A stretch of 64,000 nt of DNA from Lolliginicoccus lacisalsi (GTDB lineage: Bacteria; Actinomycetota; Actinomycetes; Mycobacteriales; Mycobacteriaceae): contig NZ_JACYWE010000003.1 of assembly GCF_014841105.1 (NCBI RefSeq), positions 55,290 through 119,289 of the forward strand, read 5' to 3'. The notes beneath the pieces are model-generated. The model had not been told where the DNA came from. It was given only the letters and a program-made list of their open reading frames with translations, and made no database searches. Made by a program: the position numbers and the translations under genes. Shown one piece after another: positions 17,701-26,517 of the stretch. The number at the start of each line of letters is the position of its first letter. Position 1 is the stretch's first letter.

Positions 17701-20700
17701 AACCCGCTGCGCCGCCTCGCCCCAGCCCACCAGTGGCGACTGCTCGATGAGGGCATCGCCACCGAGCCGATCTCCGGCGCCACGGCCCGCCTCGTCGATG
17801 ACCGCACGGTCGTCCTCGACGTGCCCATGGGCCGCCGCGCCCCGGCCGGGCTGGCGCTGCGCTTCACCATCCCCGCGTCGTGCATCGACGGCGGCGTGCC
17901 CCTGGTCACCCGGCAGGACACCGTCACCGGGATGCGTCGTTTGCTGCGCCTCGCCGGGGGAGGCCCCGAGCTGCCTCCCGCGCCGCGCGGCACCGCCAGC
18001 CTTGGCGCGTCCCTGGCACCGGAGGTGTTCGCCGACCATGCTTCCGTCACCGCGCTCGATCTCGGTTCGCACCGCGTGCCCACCAGCGCCCCGGATGCGC
18101 TCGTTGGATCCTGCTGGCCGGCGATCTTCGCGGTCCTTGGTACCGCCCGCACGCCCTGTGGTGATCCCGTCATCGAGGGGTTGCTCGACCTCGTGCATCT
18201 CGACCACCACCTCGAGCTTGTCGCCGAGCCGCCCGCCGAGCCGACGTCGATCCAGGTGACCGCCACGCTCCGGTCCGTCACCGACACCACCGTGGGGCGT
18301 GTCATCGACGTCGAGGCGCGCATCGAGACGGTGCCCGCGCGCGGCGTCCACCGCATCCCGCTCGCGACGCTGCGGGAGCGCTTCGCCATCCGCCACCGCA
18401 CCGGCACCGCGCCGCTCGATGCTGCTAGCCCCGTCACCGCGGGCGAGCCCACCACAACGCCTCGCATCGTGCTGCGCCGCGCGACCCTCACCGCGCCCCG
18501 CGACATGAGCGCCTTCGCCCGCATCAGCGGCGACCACAACCCGATCCACACCAGCCCCGCTGCCGCCGCGCTCGCCGGTCTCGACGGACCCATCGTGCAC
18601 GGAATGTGGCTCTCCGCCGCAGTGCAGCACCTCCTCGGTGCCGAGGATCTCGGTAGCGAGCACCGCGACATCCCACGCATCACGGCCTGGACCGCCCGGT
18701 TCCTCGCCCCCGTCGCCCCCGGCAGCTCCCTCGACGTCACCATCGAGCGCACCGGCACCAGCAACGGCGCCACCCTCGTCGAGGCGACCTGCCGCGTCGA
18801 CGGAACCCCCGTCCTCATCGCCAGCGCACGTCTCCAGCCGCCCCGCACCGCCTACGCCTTCCCCGGCCAAGGCATCCAGCACAAGGGCATGGGAATGGCC
18901 GCGATGGCCACCTCGCCCGCCGCCCGCGCCGTCTGGGAGCGAGCCGACGCCCACACCCGCAAGGCCCTCGGCTTCTCCGTACTCGCCGTGGTGCGCGACA
19001 ACCCCACCCGGCTGCGTGCCCGAGGCATCGAGCACCACCACCCCGACGGCGTCCTCTACCTCACCCAGTTCACCCAGGTCGCCATGGCCACCCTCGCCGT
19101 CGCGCAGGTAGCCACCCTCCGCGAGTCCGAGGTGCTCGTGGACGACGCCGTCTTCTGCGGCCACTCCGTCGGTGAGTACACCGCATTGGCCGCCATCGCC
19201 GAGGTGCTGCCGCTCGAAGTGGTCCTCGAAGTCGTGTTCCGGCGCGGCTCCGCGATGCACGCCCTCGTCCCGCGCGACGCCGACGGGCGCAGCGACTACC
19301 GCCTCGCCGCGATCCGTCCCGCCCAGGCCGGCATCGCCGATGATGACGTCGCCGCGTTCATCGCGCGCACCGCCACCGATACGGTCGAGTTCCTGCAGGT
19401 CGTCAACTACAACCTGCGGGGCAGCCAGTACGCCATCGCCGGTACTGTCGCCGGGCTCGAGGCGCTGGAGGCACGCATCGACGAGCGGCGTGCCCAGCAT
19501 GGCGGCAAGCGCGCGTTCATCCTTGTCCCCGGCATCGACGTGCCTTTCCACTCCGATGTGCTGCGCCCCGGCGTGCCCGAGTTCCGGCAGCGCCTCGAGG
19601 AGCTCGTGCCGCACGGCATCGACCCCTCCGTGCTCATTGGCCGCTACATCCCGAACCTCGTGCCACGCCTGTTCAGCCTCGGCCGAGGCTTCATCGCCGA
19701 GATCGCGGACCTCGTCGACAGCGAGCCCCTCGCCCGTGTCCTCGAGAACTACGAGCAGGCCCTCGCCGACCCGTCCGCGCTGTGCCGCACCGTTCTCATC
19801 GAACTGCTCGCCTGGCAGTTCGCCAGTCCCGTCCGCTGGATCGAGACCCAGGACCTGCTGTTCAGCGATGAACTGGGCCTTGAGCGGTTCATCGAGATCG
19901 GGGTCGGCGCGGCCCCCACGCTCGCCAACCTCGCCGCCGGAACCCTGCGGGCCAGCGACCAGCATCCGCAGCCGCGCGTGTGGAACTGCGAGCGCGACGC
20001 CGCCCTTCTCCTCGCGCAGGACGCCCCCGAAGCGGCGGCTTCCGCTGAGCCCGTTGCATCTGCAACCGCTGAAGCTCCCCAGCCCACGGCCCAGCCCACC
20101 GCCCAGCCCGCCGGACCGGCATCCGCTACCCGGGACGCCCCGGACCTGCCCTACACCGCCGGTGACGCCGCGGTCGCCCTCATCGCGCTGTGGACCAAGA
20201 CCCGCCCCGACCAGATCACCCCAGCCGACACCATCGAGGCGCTCTGCGACGGCGTCTCCTCTCGCCGCAACCAGGTGCTTCTCGACCTCGGCGCGGAACT
20301 CGGGCTCGGTGCCATCGACGGCGCGGCCGAGGCCAGCATCCCGGCCCTGCGCGGCACTGTCGAGCGTCTCGCCCGCTCCTACAAGCCCCTCGGGCCCGTC
20401 CTCGCCGACGCCGTCACCGACAACCTGCGCCGTGCCCTCGGACCCACCGGCAAGCGCCCCTCCCACATCGCCGACCATGTCACCGGGACCTGGCAGCTCG
20501 GACCCGGCTGGGTGCATCACGTCTCCGTCGAGCTTGCCCTCGCTACCCGCGAGGGAAGCAGCGCGCGCGGCGGCGAGCTGGCCACCATTGATGCCACCAC
20601 CGCTGATGCGATGGTCGACGCCGCGATCACTGCGGTAGCCAGTCGCGCCGGGCTCACCGTCGCGAAGCCTGCCGCCACCAGCAGCTCCACTGTTGATCCG

Positions 20701-23700
20701 GCCGCGGCGGCAGCGCTCACTGAGGCCCTCACCGGCCCGGACGGCGTGCTCGCCACCACCGCCCGGCACCTGCTCGCGAAGCTCGGCCACGACACCTCAA
20801 CGGCCGGGGCGGCGGACGACGACAGCGCCGCCAACGATCGCGCGATCCTCGACCTCATGGCCCGCGAGCTCGGCACCGACTGGCCGCGAATCGTCGCGCC
20901 CGCCTTCGACGCCGCCCGCGCCGTGCAGCTCGACGACCGCTGGGCCAGCGCCCGCGAGGACCTCGCCCGCATGTGGCAGGACGGCGCGCAGGCCAGTGGC
21001 CGGTTCGATGGAGCAGGGGAGGCCGTGGCACGGCAAGCCCACTGGTGGGCCACCCAGGCCCGGCAGCAGGAGCGCCCCGCCCTCGCCGAGGCGTACCTGC
21101 GCATCGCTCACCAAGCGACCATGAGCACCAAGGGTGCATGGTCCGGCGAGATTGCGGTCGTCACTGGTGCCAGCGCGGGTTCCATCGCCGCCGCCGTCAC
21201 CGCCGAGCTCCTCGCAGGAGGCGCCACCGTCATCGCCACCACCTCACGCCTGGATGACACCCGGCTGCGCTTCTACCGCGACCTCTACCAGCAGCACGCC
21301 CGCCCCGGCGCCACCCTGTGGATCGTGCCCGCCAACCTCGCCTCCTATAGCGACGTCGACGCGCTCATCGACTGGATCGGCACCGCGCAGCGCGCCACCA
21401 TCGGCGCCCCCACCACCCTCGTCAAGTCGGCCCTGGTGCCCACTCTGCTGATCCCGTGCGCCGCGCCCCCCGTCCACGGCTCCCTCGCCGACGCCGGACC
21501 GCGCGCCGAGACCCAGGCCCGCGTGCTGCTGTGGTCGGTGGAGCGGCTCATCGCCGGGCTCGGCACCCTCGGCGCCACCACCGACATCGACGGACGCCTC
21601 CACGTCGTGCTGCCCGGCTCCCCGAACCGCGGCATCTTCGGCGGCGACGGGGCCTACGGCGAGGCCAAGGCCGCGCTCGATGCGATCGTCGCGAAATGGC
21701 GCTCCGAGCGGTCCTGGTCCCAGCGCATCACCCTCGTCCACGCGCTGATCGGTTGGGTGCGCGGCACCGGGCTCATGGCGCAGAACGATCCGCTCGTCGA
21801 CGCCGTCGAGGACGCCGGGGTGCGCACCTGGTCCGCCACCGGCATGGCCCGCGCCCTGCTCGAGGCCTGCACCACCGAAGCGCGCGAGCAAGCCCGGACC
21901 GCCGTGCTCGCCCGCGACCTCACCGGCGGGCTCGCCGAGGCTGACCTCGACCTCGCCGGGCTGGCTCGTGCGGTGGCTGACCAGGCGACGGAAGCTGACC
22001 CGGCCGAGGAAACGCACGATGACCTCATCGCCGCGCTACCGCCCGCGCCCAGCGCACCCGCCCACCAGCGACCCTCGTGGGGCAGCGTTGGCCTCGACCC
22101 CGCCGACATGATCGTCATCGTCGGCACGGGCGAGCTCGGCCCCTACGGCTCCTCCCGCACCCGCCACCAGATGGAGGTCACCGGAGAGCTCTCCGCAGCC
22201 GGAGTGGTCGAGCTTGCCTGGAGCACCGGCCTGATCACCTGGCAGGACGACCCCCAGCCCGGCTGGACCGACACCGCCACCGGCGACCCGGTCGCTGAGG
22301 AGGACATCGCCGACCGCTACCACGACACCATCCTCGCCCGCTGCGGCATCCGCACCTACGAGGACGACGGCGCGCTCCAGGACGGCAGCATCCCGCTGCT
22401 CGTCTCCGTCTACCTCGACGAGGACCTGCCCTTCACCGTCGGTGCCCGCGCCCAGGCCGAGGCCTTCCGCGACGCCGACCCCACCCACACCACCATCGCC
22501 GAGCTGCCCAGCGGCGAATGGCACGTCACCCGCAAGGCCGGCACCGAGATCCGCGTGCCCCGCCGAGCACGACTCACCCGCAGCGTCGGCGCGCAGATCC
22601 CCACCGGCTTCGACCCCACCCGCTGGGGCATCCCCGCCGACATGGTCGCCGCCCTCGACCGCGTCGCCGTATGGAACCTCATCACCACCGTCGATGCGTT
22701 CCTCGGCTCCGGGTTCACCCCCGCCGAGCTGCTCCGCTGGGTGCACCCCGCCGACGTCGCCAACACCCAGGGCGTCGGCATCGGCGGAATGCAATCCATG
22801 CGATCGCTCTACGTCGACGCGCTGCTCGGCCAGCCCCGGCCCAACGACATCCTCCAGGAAGCGCTGCCCAACGTCATCGCCGCACACGTCGTGCAGTCCT
22901 ACATCGGCAGCTACGGCGACATGCTGCACCCCGTCGCGGCCTGCGCCACCGCCGCCGTCTCCGTCTCCGAGGCCACCGACAAGATCCGCCTCGGCCGCGC
23001 CAGCATCGTCGTCGCTGGCGGATTCGACGACCTCGGGCCGGAAGGCATCACCGGCTTCGGCGACATGAACGCCACCGCCCGCACCAGCGACATGCTCGCC
23101 AAGGGCATCGAGCCGGGACGCTTCTCCCGCGCCAACGACCGCCGCCGCGGCGGATTCGTCGAGGCACACGGCGGCGGCACCCTCATCCTCGCCCGGGGCG
23201 ACATCGCCGCCGAGCTCGGACTGCCCGTGCACGGGGTCATTGCCTGGGCCGGAACGTTCGGCGACGGCATCCATACCTCCATCCCCGCGCCCGGCATCGG
23301 CGCCACCAGCGCCGCCCGCGGCCGCACCGGCTCCGAGCTGCACCGGGCCCTCGCCAAGCACGGGCTCGCGCCCGATGCCATCGCGGTGATCTCCAAGCAC
23401 GACACCTCCACCCACGCCAACGACCCCAACGAGTCCGAGCTGCACGAGACCATCGCCACCGCCCTCGGCCGAGACCCCGGCAACCCGATGTTCGTCATCT
23501 CCCAGAAGACCCTCACCGGTCATGCCAAGGGTGGTGCCGCGGCCTTCCAGATGATCGGGCTCTGCCAGGTCCTCCGCGACGGAGCGATACCACCCAACCG
23601 CAGCCTCGACTGCGTCGACGACGTCCTCGCCGAGCACGACCGGCTCGTCTGGCCGCGACAGGCCCTTCGCCTCGGCGCCACCATGCCGCTGCGCGCCGGG

Positions 23701-24003
23701 CTCATCACCAGCCTCGGGTTCGGGCACGTCTCCGCGCTCGTCGCCATCGCCCACCCCGAGGCGTTCCTCCAAGCCCTCGGAGCAGGCGCCGACGACTACC
23801 TCGGCCGTGCCACGCAACGCCAGCTCGACGGGCAGCGCAGGCTCCTCGCCGCCCAGTGCGGGCAAGCCAGCCTCTACACCCGTCCCGCCGACCGGCGCAT
23901 CCCGGGCGACTCCCGCGCCCTCGAGACGGAGATGCTGCTCGACCCCGCCGCACGCATCGGCGGTGGTACCGGTGAGCGGTCTCGGGCAGGTGAGCGGCGA
24001 TGA
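14785..24003 (+). CDS. fas: Type I fatty acid synthase, single chain
   Basis: A 3,072-residue multidomain enzyme, almost the length of mycobacterial FAS-I (about 3,069), making long-chain acyl-CoAs that feed membrane lipids and mycolates. Domain order from visible motifs: acetyl transferase (GHSQG, Ser155), enoyl reductase with FMN site (GGGIG at 608-612), dehydratase region, MaoC-like hydratase (GDHNPIH, Asp1250), malonyl/palmitoyl transferase (GHSVGEY, Ser1461), acyl carrier domain (DGVSSRRNQ, phosphopantetheine Ser about 1825), ketoreductase (VVTGASAGS at about 2126) and ketosynthase (Cys2720 in ACATAAVS, His2872 in SKHDTS, His2913 in TGHAKGG). ATG 14785 has a GGAG seven bases upstream. 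An Ala/Pro/Gln linker (about 1750-1790) precedes the carrier domain. The stop overlaps acpS by 4 bases. Confidence 0.97.
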   Translation: MTLSDHPYAREAATAHRHHGRTLVEDFRAGTRYAIAFGGQGSDWLPALAELAHDSGTTAELADLVQQANTLIAPLADDLLAIRPTFDPVAWLPGAMPSAAPGQNHGAHTITGHEARGAALSLPGILLVQLATLRLLALEGLDTRAIPPAATAGHSQGALAAEAVRHHGERDAEILAIAQLIGAAATLVGGRRGLRGHGEHPAMLSISRVDPATIERIVADLAAGLHPAQAPVLSLRNGRRRCVVSGPPAQLDRVRRRLAAITAEQRAERDARTRGGAILDPVLEPVHAEVAFHHPAMAEAVDLVADWAADCDLDVELARSLATIALVDPVDWVRDIEALGDAGATWILDITPGDGLARMTSSITRGLGIEGIAASTRGGHRNLFTPGAAPRPAPAWSTFAPIPIRLPNGRDAAETRFTRLTGRSPIILAGMTPTTVDTAIVAAAANAGHWSELAGGGQVTAEILQASITELAAALEPGRAAQFNALYLDPYLWKLQVGARRLLQKHREAGAPIDGITITAGIPELDEALALIRDLTASGITHIAFKPGTTAQIRAVIRIAAEVPEQPLIVQIEGGKAGGHHSWEDLDDLLLDTYAELRARPNIVIAVGGGIGTPERAAGYLTGTWSRVHGFPAMPIDAVLIGTAAMAAREATTSPDVKRLLVNTTGTEQWIGAGHATYGMASGRSQLGADIHEIDNAASRCGRLLDTVAGDASAVTACRDEIIAALAATAKPYFGDLATMTYQQWLERYIELTVGNTAPRWDLGTDLGAACDESWRSVWTDPTWKDRFAAMLRRAEARLNPQDRGRFASRLTDPTAPAGTATTVQPSRLEWPHATIGALLQAYPAAASTVLHPGDVPFFLHLCRQPGKPVPFVPIIDADVRRWWRSDSLWQAHDPRYTADQVCVIPGPVSVAGITAADEPIADILGRFETATFAALRAPATPAISRRRVPHPSPLGVLLAAPDVAWGNRRIANPLRRLAPAHQWRLLDEGIATEPISGATARLVDDRTVVLDVPMGRRAPAGLALRFTIPASCIDGGVPLVTRQDTVTGMRRLLRLAGGGPELPPAPRGTASLGASLAPEVFADHASVTALDLGSHRVPTSAPDALVGSCWPAIFAVLGTARTPCGDPVIEGLLDLVHLDHHLELVAEPPAEPTSIQVTATLRSVTDTTVGRVIDVEARIETVPARGVHRIPLATLRERFAIRHRTGTAPLDAASPVTAGEPTTTPRIVLRRATLTAPRDMSAFARISGDHNPIHTSPAAAALAGLDGPIVHGMWLSAAVQHLLGAEDLGSEHRDIPRITAWTARFLAPVAPGSSLDVTIERTGTSNGATLVEATCRVDGTPVLIASARLQPPRTAYAFPGQGIQHKGMGMAAMATSPAARAVWERADAHTRKALGFSVLAVVRDNPTRLRARGIEHHHPDGVLYLTQFTQVAMATLAVAQVATLRESEVLVDDAVFCGHSVGEYTALAAIAEVLPLEVVLEVVFRRGSAMHALVPRDADGRSDYRLAAIRPAQAGIADDDVAAFIARTATDTVEFLQVVNYNLRGSQYAIAGTVAGLEALEARIDERRAQHGGKRAFILVPGIDVPFHSDVLRPGVPEFRQRLEELVPHGIDPSVLIGRYIPNLVPRLFSLGRGFIAEIADLVDSEPLARVLENYEQALADPSALCRTVLIELLAWQFASPVRWIETQDLLFSDELGLERFIEIGVGAAPTLANLAAGTLRASDQHPQPRVWNCERDAALLLAQDAPEAAASAEPVASATAEAPQPTAQPTAQPAGPASATRDAPDLPYTAGDAAVALIALWTKTRPDQITPADTIEALCDGVSSRRNQVLLDLGAELGLGAIDGAAEASIPALRGTVERLARSYKPLGPVLADAVTDNLRRALGPTGKRPSHIADHVTGTWQLGPGWVHHVSVELALATREGSSARGGELATIDATTADAMVDAAITAVASRAGLTVAKPAATSSSTVDPAAAAALTEALTGPDGVLATTARHLLAKLGHDTSTAGAADDDSAANDRAILDLMARELGTDWPRIVAPAFDAARAVQLDDRWASAREDLARMWQDGAQASGRFDGAGEAVARQAHWWATQARQQERPALAEAYLRIAHQATMSTKGAWSGEIAVVTGASAGSIAAAVTAELLAGGATVIATTSRLDDTRLRFYRDLYQQHARPGATLWIVPANLASYSDVDALIDWIGTAQRATIGAPTTLVKSALVPTLLIPCAAPPVHGSLADAGPRAETQARVLLWSVERLIAGLGTLGATTDIDGRLHVVLPGSPNRGIFGGDGAYGEAKAALDAIVAKWRSERSWSQRITLVHALIGWVRGTGLMAQNDPLVDAVEDAGVRTWSATGMARALLEACTTEAREQARTAVLARDLTGGLAEADLDLAGLARAVADQATEADPAEETHDDLIAALPPAPSAPAHQRPSWGSVGLDPADMIVIVGTGELGPYGSSRTRHQMEVTGELSAAGVVELAWSTGLITWQDDPQPGWTDTATGDPVAEEDIADRYHDTILARCGIRTYEDDGALQDGSIPLLVSVYLDEDLPFTVGARAQAEAFRDADPTHTTIAELPSGEWHVTRKAGTEIRVPRRARLTRSVGAQIPTGFDPTRWGIPADMVAALDRVAVWNLITTVDAFLGSGFTPAELLRWVHPADVANTQGVGIGGMQSMRSLYVDALLGQPRPNDILQEALPNVIAAHVVQSYIGSYGDMLHPVAACATAAVSVSEATDKIRLGRASIVVAGGFDDLGPEGITGFGDMNATARTSDMLAKGIEPGRFSRANDRRRGGFVEAHGGGTLILARGDIAAELGLPVHGVIAWAGTFGDGIHTSIPAPGIGATSAARGRTGSELHRALAKHGLAPDAIAVISKHDTSTHANDPNESELHETIATALGRDPGNPMFVISQKTLTGHAKGGAAAFQMIGLCQVLRDGAIPPNRSLDCVDDVLAEHDRLVWPRQALRLGATMPLRAGLITSLGFGHVSALVAIAHPEAFLQALGAGADDYLGRATQRQLDGQRRLLAAQCGQASLYTRPADRRIPGDSRALETEMLLDPAARIGGGTGERSRAGERR

Positions 24004-24515
24004 GCACCACCGCCGTGCGGGGCATCGGCTTCGACCTCGTCGATGTGCCCGCCTTCGCCGGGCAGCTCGCCCGCCCCGGCACCACCATGCTGCGCAACTT
24101 CACCCCGGCCGAGCGGCGCCACGCCGCTGCCGGTGGTGGCGCGGCGGCTGGTGGCGTGGCGGCAGTGGAAACTATTTCCGCCTCAAGCGGGGAGAGTTTC
24201 CACCAGCAGGCGGCGGCCGGGGCACCGGGCGACTCGAGCCGCGCGAGCAGCGCCGACAGCCAAGCGCGGCACCTCGCCGCGCGATGGGCGGCCAAGGAAG
24301 CGCTCGTCAAGGCCTGGTCGGGGTCCCGGTTTGGTCGCCCCCGCCTGCTCGCGACCGTTGACTACCAGGACATCGAGGTCGTCACCGATCACGTCGGTCG
24401 CCCGCGCATCGTTTTGCACGGCCCCATCGCCGAGCACCTGCGCGATGCCACCATCCACGTCTCGCTCACCCACGACGGCGATACGGCCGGCGCGTTCGTC
24501 ATCATCGAGGGCTAG
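24000..24515 (+). CDS. acpS: Holo-[acyl-carrier-protein] synthase with an unusual internal insertion
   Basis: Transfers 4'-phosphopantetheine to the carrier domain of FAS. Core motifs are intact: GFDLVDV (Mg-binding Asp12), RHLAARWAAKEALVKAWSG (Glu100) and the C-terminal IHVSLTHDGDTAGAFVI. At 171 residues it is about 40 longer than remembered mycobacterial AcpS (about 130). The excess lies between ERR (residue 40) and ARHLAARW (89), a low-complexity Ala/Gly/Ser stretch encoded by 24120-24263 that contains a GTGGAAACT/AGTTTCCAC inverted repeat. The frame is kept, so the enzyme is probably active with an extended loop. ATG overlaps the fas stop (ATGA). Confidence 0.92.
   Translation: MSTTAVRGIGFDLVDVPAFAGQLARPGTTMLRNFTPAERRHAAAGGGAAAGGVAAVETISASSGESFHQQAAAGAPGDSSRASSADSQARHLAARWAAKEALVKAWSGSRFGRPRLLATVDYQDIEVVTDHVGRPRIVLHGPIAEHLRDATIHVSLTHDGDTAGAFVIIEG
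24165..24203. repeat. Inverted repeat inside acpS (family V)
   Basis: GTGGAAACT (24165-24173) pairs with AGTTTCCAC (24195-24203). The same arm sequence GTGGAAAC/GTTTCCAC occurs in the intergenic palindrome at 24557-24603, only 350 bases away. It lies in the middle of the extra segment of AcpS. Confidence 0.7.
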
Positions 24516-24556
24516 CTGGGCGGCCGGGCTGGTGCTCGCCAGGCCGGGGCCGGGTA

Positions 24557-24603
24557 GCTAGTGGAAACGTTTCCCGCTGTGACGAGGAAAAGTTTCCACT
24601 AGC
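24557..24603. repeat. Intergenic palindrome downstream of acpS (family V)
   Basis: Arms GCTAGTGGAAACGTTTCC (24557-24574) and its complement (24586-24603) differ at one base pair around an 11-base loop. It follows the acpS stop by 41 bases and could act as a terminator, though no T-run follows. Confidence 0.75.
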
Positions 24604-24696
24604 GGTGGCACTGAGGTGGGGCGCGGTGCTGGTGGGGCCGGGCCCGTCCGCGGCAGCCCCGGGGTCGCTGGGCGCCTCGCCGAGCCGGGCACGTCC

Positions 24697-24760
24697 GCGG
24701 ATGTGTGCGGTTTTGCACCCTCCACCCGCGTTCGGAGGGTGCATTGGGTAACACATCCGC
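24697..24760. repeat. Intergenic palindrome, family I (second copy)
   Basis: Arms at 24697-24723 and 24734-24760 pair at their outer ten bases (GCGGATGTGT) and inner ten bases (TGCACCCTCC) with an unpaired middle. The left arm contains GTGTGCGGTTTTGCACCC, nearly the same as the arm at 6724-6744. It lies between acpS and the convergent TetR gene. Confidence 0.7.
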
Positions 24761-24783
24761 GATGCCGCCCGCCGGAACGCGAC

Positions 24784-25533
24784 TTACCGCCGGGAGCGGT
24801 GGCGGATCTCGCGCTCGGTGGCCTTGAGGTAGGCGTTGAGCATGCGCTTGAGCTCGATGATCGCCTCGGGGTGGGATTGCCCGTCGCGGACGGCGAAGTT
24901 GAGCATGGAGTAGACCATGTGCACGCACACCTCGGCGATCTTCTGGATGTACTCGGGGCTGGCGGTGGGCACCAGTGGCGCGATCACCTTGGCGGCCTGC
25001 TGGGCGAGCGTGCGCTCGTAGATGACGGCGGTGGCGCGGGTGGCGGGGGTGGATTGCACGGCGTGCCACACGGCGCGGCGGGAGGGGTCGTGCAGCCAGA
25101 GATTGGCGAGGTGATCGAGGAACCGGTCGAGTAGCTGCTGCCATTGCAGCGCGGGCACTTCCTCGGCGAAGGCGGCGAGCTCGCGCTGGACGGCGACGAG
25201 GTCGTGGCGGTCGAGCTCGCAGACGATGACGTACTTGTTGGCGAAGAACTGGTAGAGGGTGCCGATGGGCACGGCGGCGCGCTGCGCGACCTCCTCGCAG
25301 GTGAAGGATTCGAATCCGACTTCGACGAGGAGCTCACGGGCGGCGGCGAGGATGGCCTCGAACTTGCGGCGGCTGCGTTCCTGGGCGGGGCGGCGCCGGG
25401 GGAGCAGTTCCTCGGGCGCGCCGGTGGGCTCGGGGATCGTCGCGATCGCCCGAGCGTCGCCGGTCTGCTTGCTCGCTGCTGCCTCCACGCCCCGAAGGAT
25501 ATCGGTACTGGCGATCTCGCGCGGCAGCGTCAT
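24784..25533 (-). CDS. TetR family transcriptional regulator
   Basis: A 249-residue regulator. An N-terminal arm of about 45 residues precedes the HTH (residues about 55-100): RRKFEAILAAARELLVEVGFESFTCEEVAQRAAVPIGTLYQFFANKYVIV. The C-terminal ligand domain ends in KATEREIRHRSRR. It lies 22 bases downstream of bcp on the same strand and probably shares its transcript, and it converges on acpS. Ligand and targets are not visible; proximity to fas/acpS suggests lipid control but is only circumstantial. Confidence 0.85.
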   Translation of the reverse strand: MTLPREIASTDILRGVEAAASKQTGDARAIATIPEPTGAPEELLPRRRPAQERSRRKFEAILAAARELLVEVGFESFTCEEVAQRAAVPIGTLYQFFANKYVIVCELDRHDLVAVQRELAAFAEEVPALQWQQLLDRFLDHLANLWLHDPSRRAVWHAVQSTPATRATAVIYERTLAQQAAKVIAPLVPTASPEYIQKIAEVCVHMVYSMLNFAVRDGQSHPEAIIELKRMLNAYLKATEREIRHRSRR

Positions 25534-25555
25534 GGGTGCAGGGCCGCGCTGGGGG

Positions 25556-26029
25556 TCATACTCCGAGGTCGCGGCGGAGCTTGGCGACATGCCCGGTGGC
25601 GCGCACGTTGTATTGCGCGGCGGCGATGGTGCCGTTCTCGTCGACGAGGAAGGTGGAGCGGATGACGCCCTGGACGGTCTTGCCGTACATCTTCTTCTCG
25701 CCGAAGGCGCCCCATGCGGCGAGGGTCTCCTTGGTGGGGTCGGAGAGCAGCGGGAAGGTGAGGTTCTCCTCGTCGCGGAACTTCGCGAGCTTGGCGGGCT
25801 TGTCGGGGGAGACGCCGAGGACGTCGATGCCCTGGCCCTCGAGCTCGGCGAGGTTGTCGCGGAAGTCGCAGGCCTGCTTGGTGCAGCCGGGCGTGCTGGC
25901 CGCGGGGTAGAAGTACACGATGACCTTGCGGCCCGCGTAGTCGCTGAGGGATACGGTGTTGCCATCGGCGTCGGGCAGCTCGAGGCGGGGGGCGGTGTCG
26001 CCCACGTTCAGCCGGGTGTTCTCGCTCAT
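25556..26029 (-). CDS. bcp: Peroxiredoxin of the BCP/PrxQ type
   Basis: Thioredoxin-dependent thiol peroxidase of 157 residues that reduces hydrogen and lipid peroxides. The peroxidatic Cys49 and resolving Cys54 are in AASTPGCTKQACDFRD, the spacing that defines the BCP class; NVRATGHVAKLRRDL closes the protein. ATG 26029 is the natural start; longer upstream frames are shadows. In M. tuberculosis bcp (Rv2521) also lies next to acpS/fas and a DUF3618 gene, and the same grouping is seen here. Confidence 0.94.
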   Translation of the reverse strand: MSENTRLNVGDTAPRLELPDADGNTVSLSDYAGRKVIVYFYPAASTPGCTKQACDFRDNLAELEGQGIDVLGVSPDKPAKLAKFRDEENLTFPLLSDPTKETLAAWGAFGEKKMYGKTVQGVIRSTFLVDENGTIAAAQYNVRATGHVAKLRRDLGV

Positions 26030-26165
26030 GCCTTGCAACACTAGGCGACGTGCGCGGCTGGCGTCATGCGGGTCTGCCTGGGTGTTTTTCGGCGGTGCGT
26101 CCGTCATGATCGGGACTGGTGTTCTAACGTAGGTGCCGACAGACTTCCCGGCTGATGGAGGACAC

Positions 26166-26387
26166 GTGTCCAGAAACCCCGAAAGCATTGAGCGTGACAT
26201 TGAACGTGCTCGGGAGCAGCTTGCGAGCACTCTTGACGAGCTGGTGGTGCGGGCCGATCCGCGTCGCGCCGTGGACACCGTGAAGGCGCGCGTGGTGGCG
26301 AAGTCGGAGGAGCCGGAGGTGCGGATGGCCGTCGCCGGAGTGGGCGTGCTGTTCGTGCTGTTCGTGCTGTGGCGGATCTTCCGCTGA
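26166..26387 (+). CDS. DUF3618 family small membrane protein
   Basis: A 73-residue protein: an amphipathic charged N-terminal half (IERDIERAREQLASTLDELVVRADPRRAVDTVKARV) and one C-terminal membrane segment (VRMAVAGVGVLFVLFVLWRIF). This is the DUF3618 layout, matching Rv2520c near bcp. GTG 26166 has a GGAGGAC ribosome site; a start at 26133 would add 11 residues. Function unknown, possibly linked to membrane stress. Divergent from bcp with 136 bases between. Confidence 0.85.
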   Translation: MSRNPESIERDIERAREQLASTLDELVVRADPRRAVDTVKARVVAKSEEPEVRMAVAGVGVLFVLFVLWRIFR

Positions 26388-26401
26388 TACGAGTGTGCAC
26401 C

Positions 26402-26438
26402 AAGCGGGCAGCCGGATGGTTGCCCGCTTGTCGTTTTT
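26402..26438 (+). terminator. Rho-independent terminator after the DUF3618 gene
   Basis: AAGCGGGCA (26402-26410) pairs perfectly with TGCCCGCTT (26421-26429), followed by GTCGTTTTT. It is the clearest classical terminator in the window. Confidence 0.88.
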
Positions 26439-26517
26439 CCGGGGGGTCGATGACGTGGCCTGGCCGGGTGTGTCGCGCGGGACCACGGCGCGGGGGAGCG
26501 CGGGCGGTGCGCTGGTG

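Noticed and set aside
17368..20790. Open frame of 1,140 codons antisense to fas
   Set aside because: It is the third-position shadow of the GC-rich fas gene: glycine/valine/aspartate-rich, no family motifs, while the forward frame matches FAS-I throughout. The 609-codon frame at 22036-23865 is the same case.
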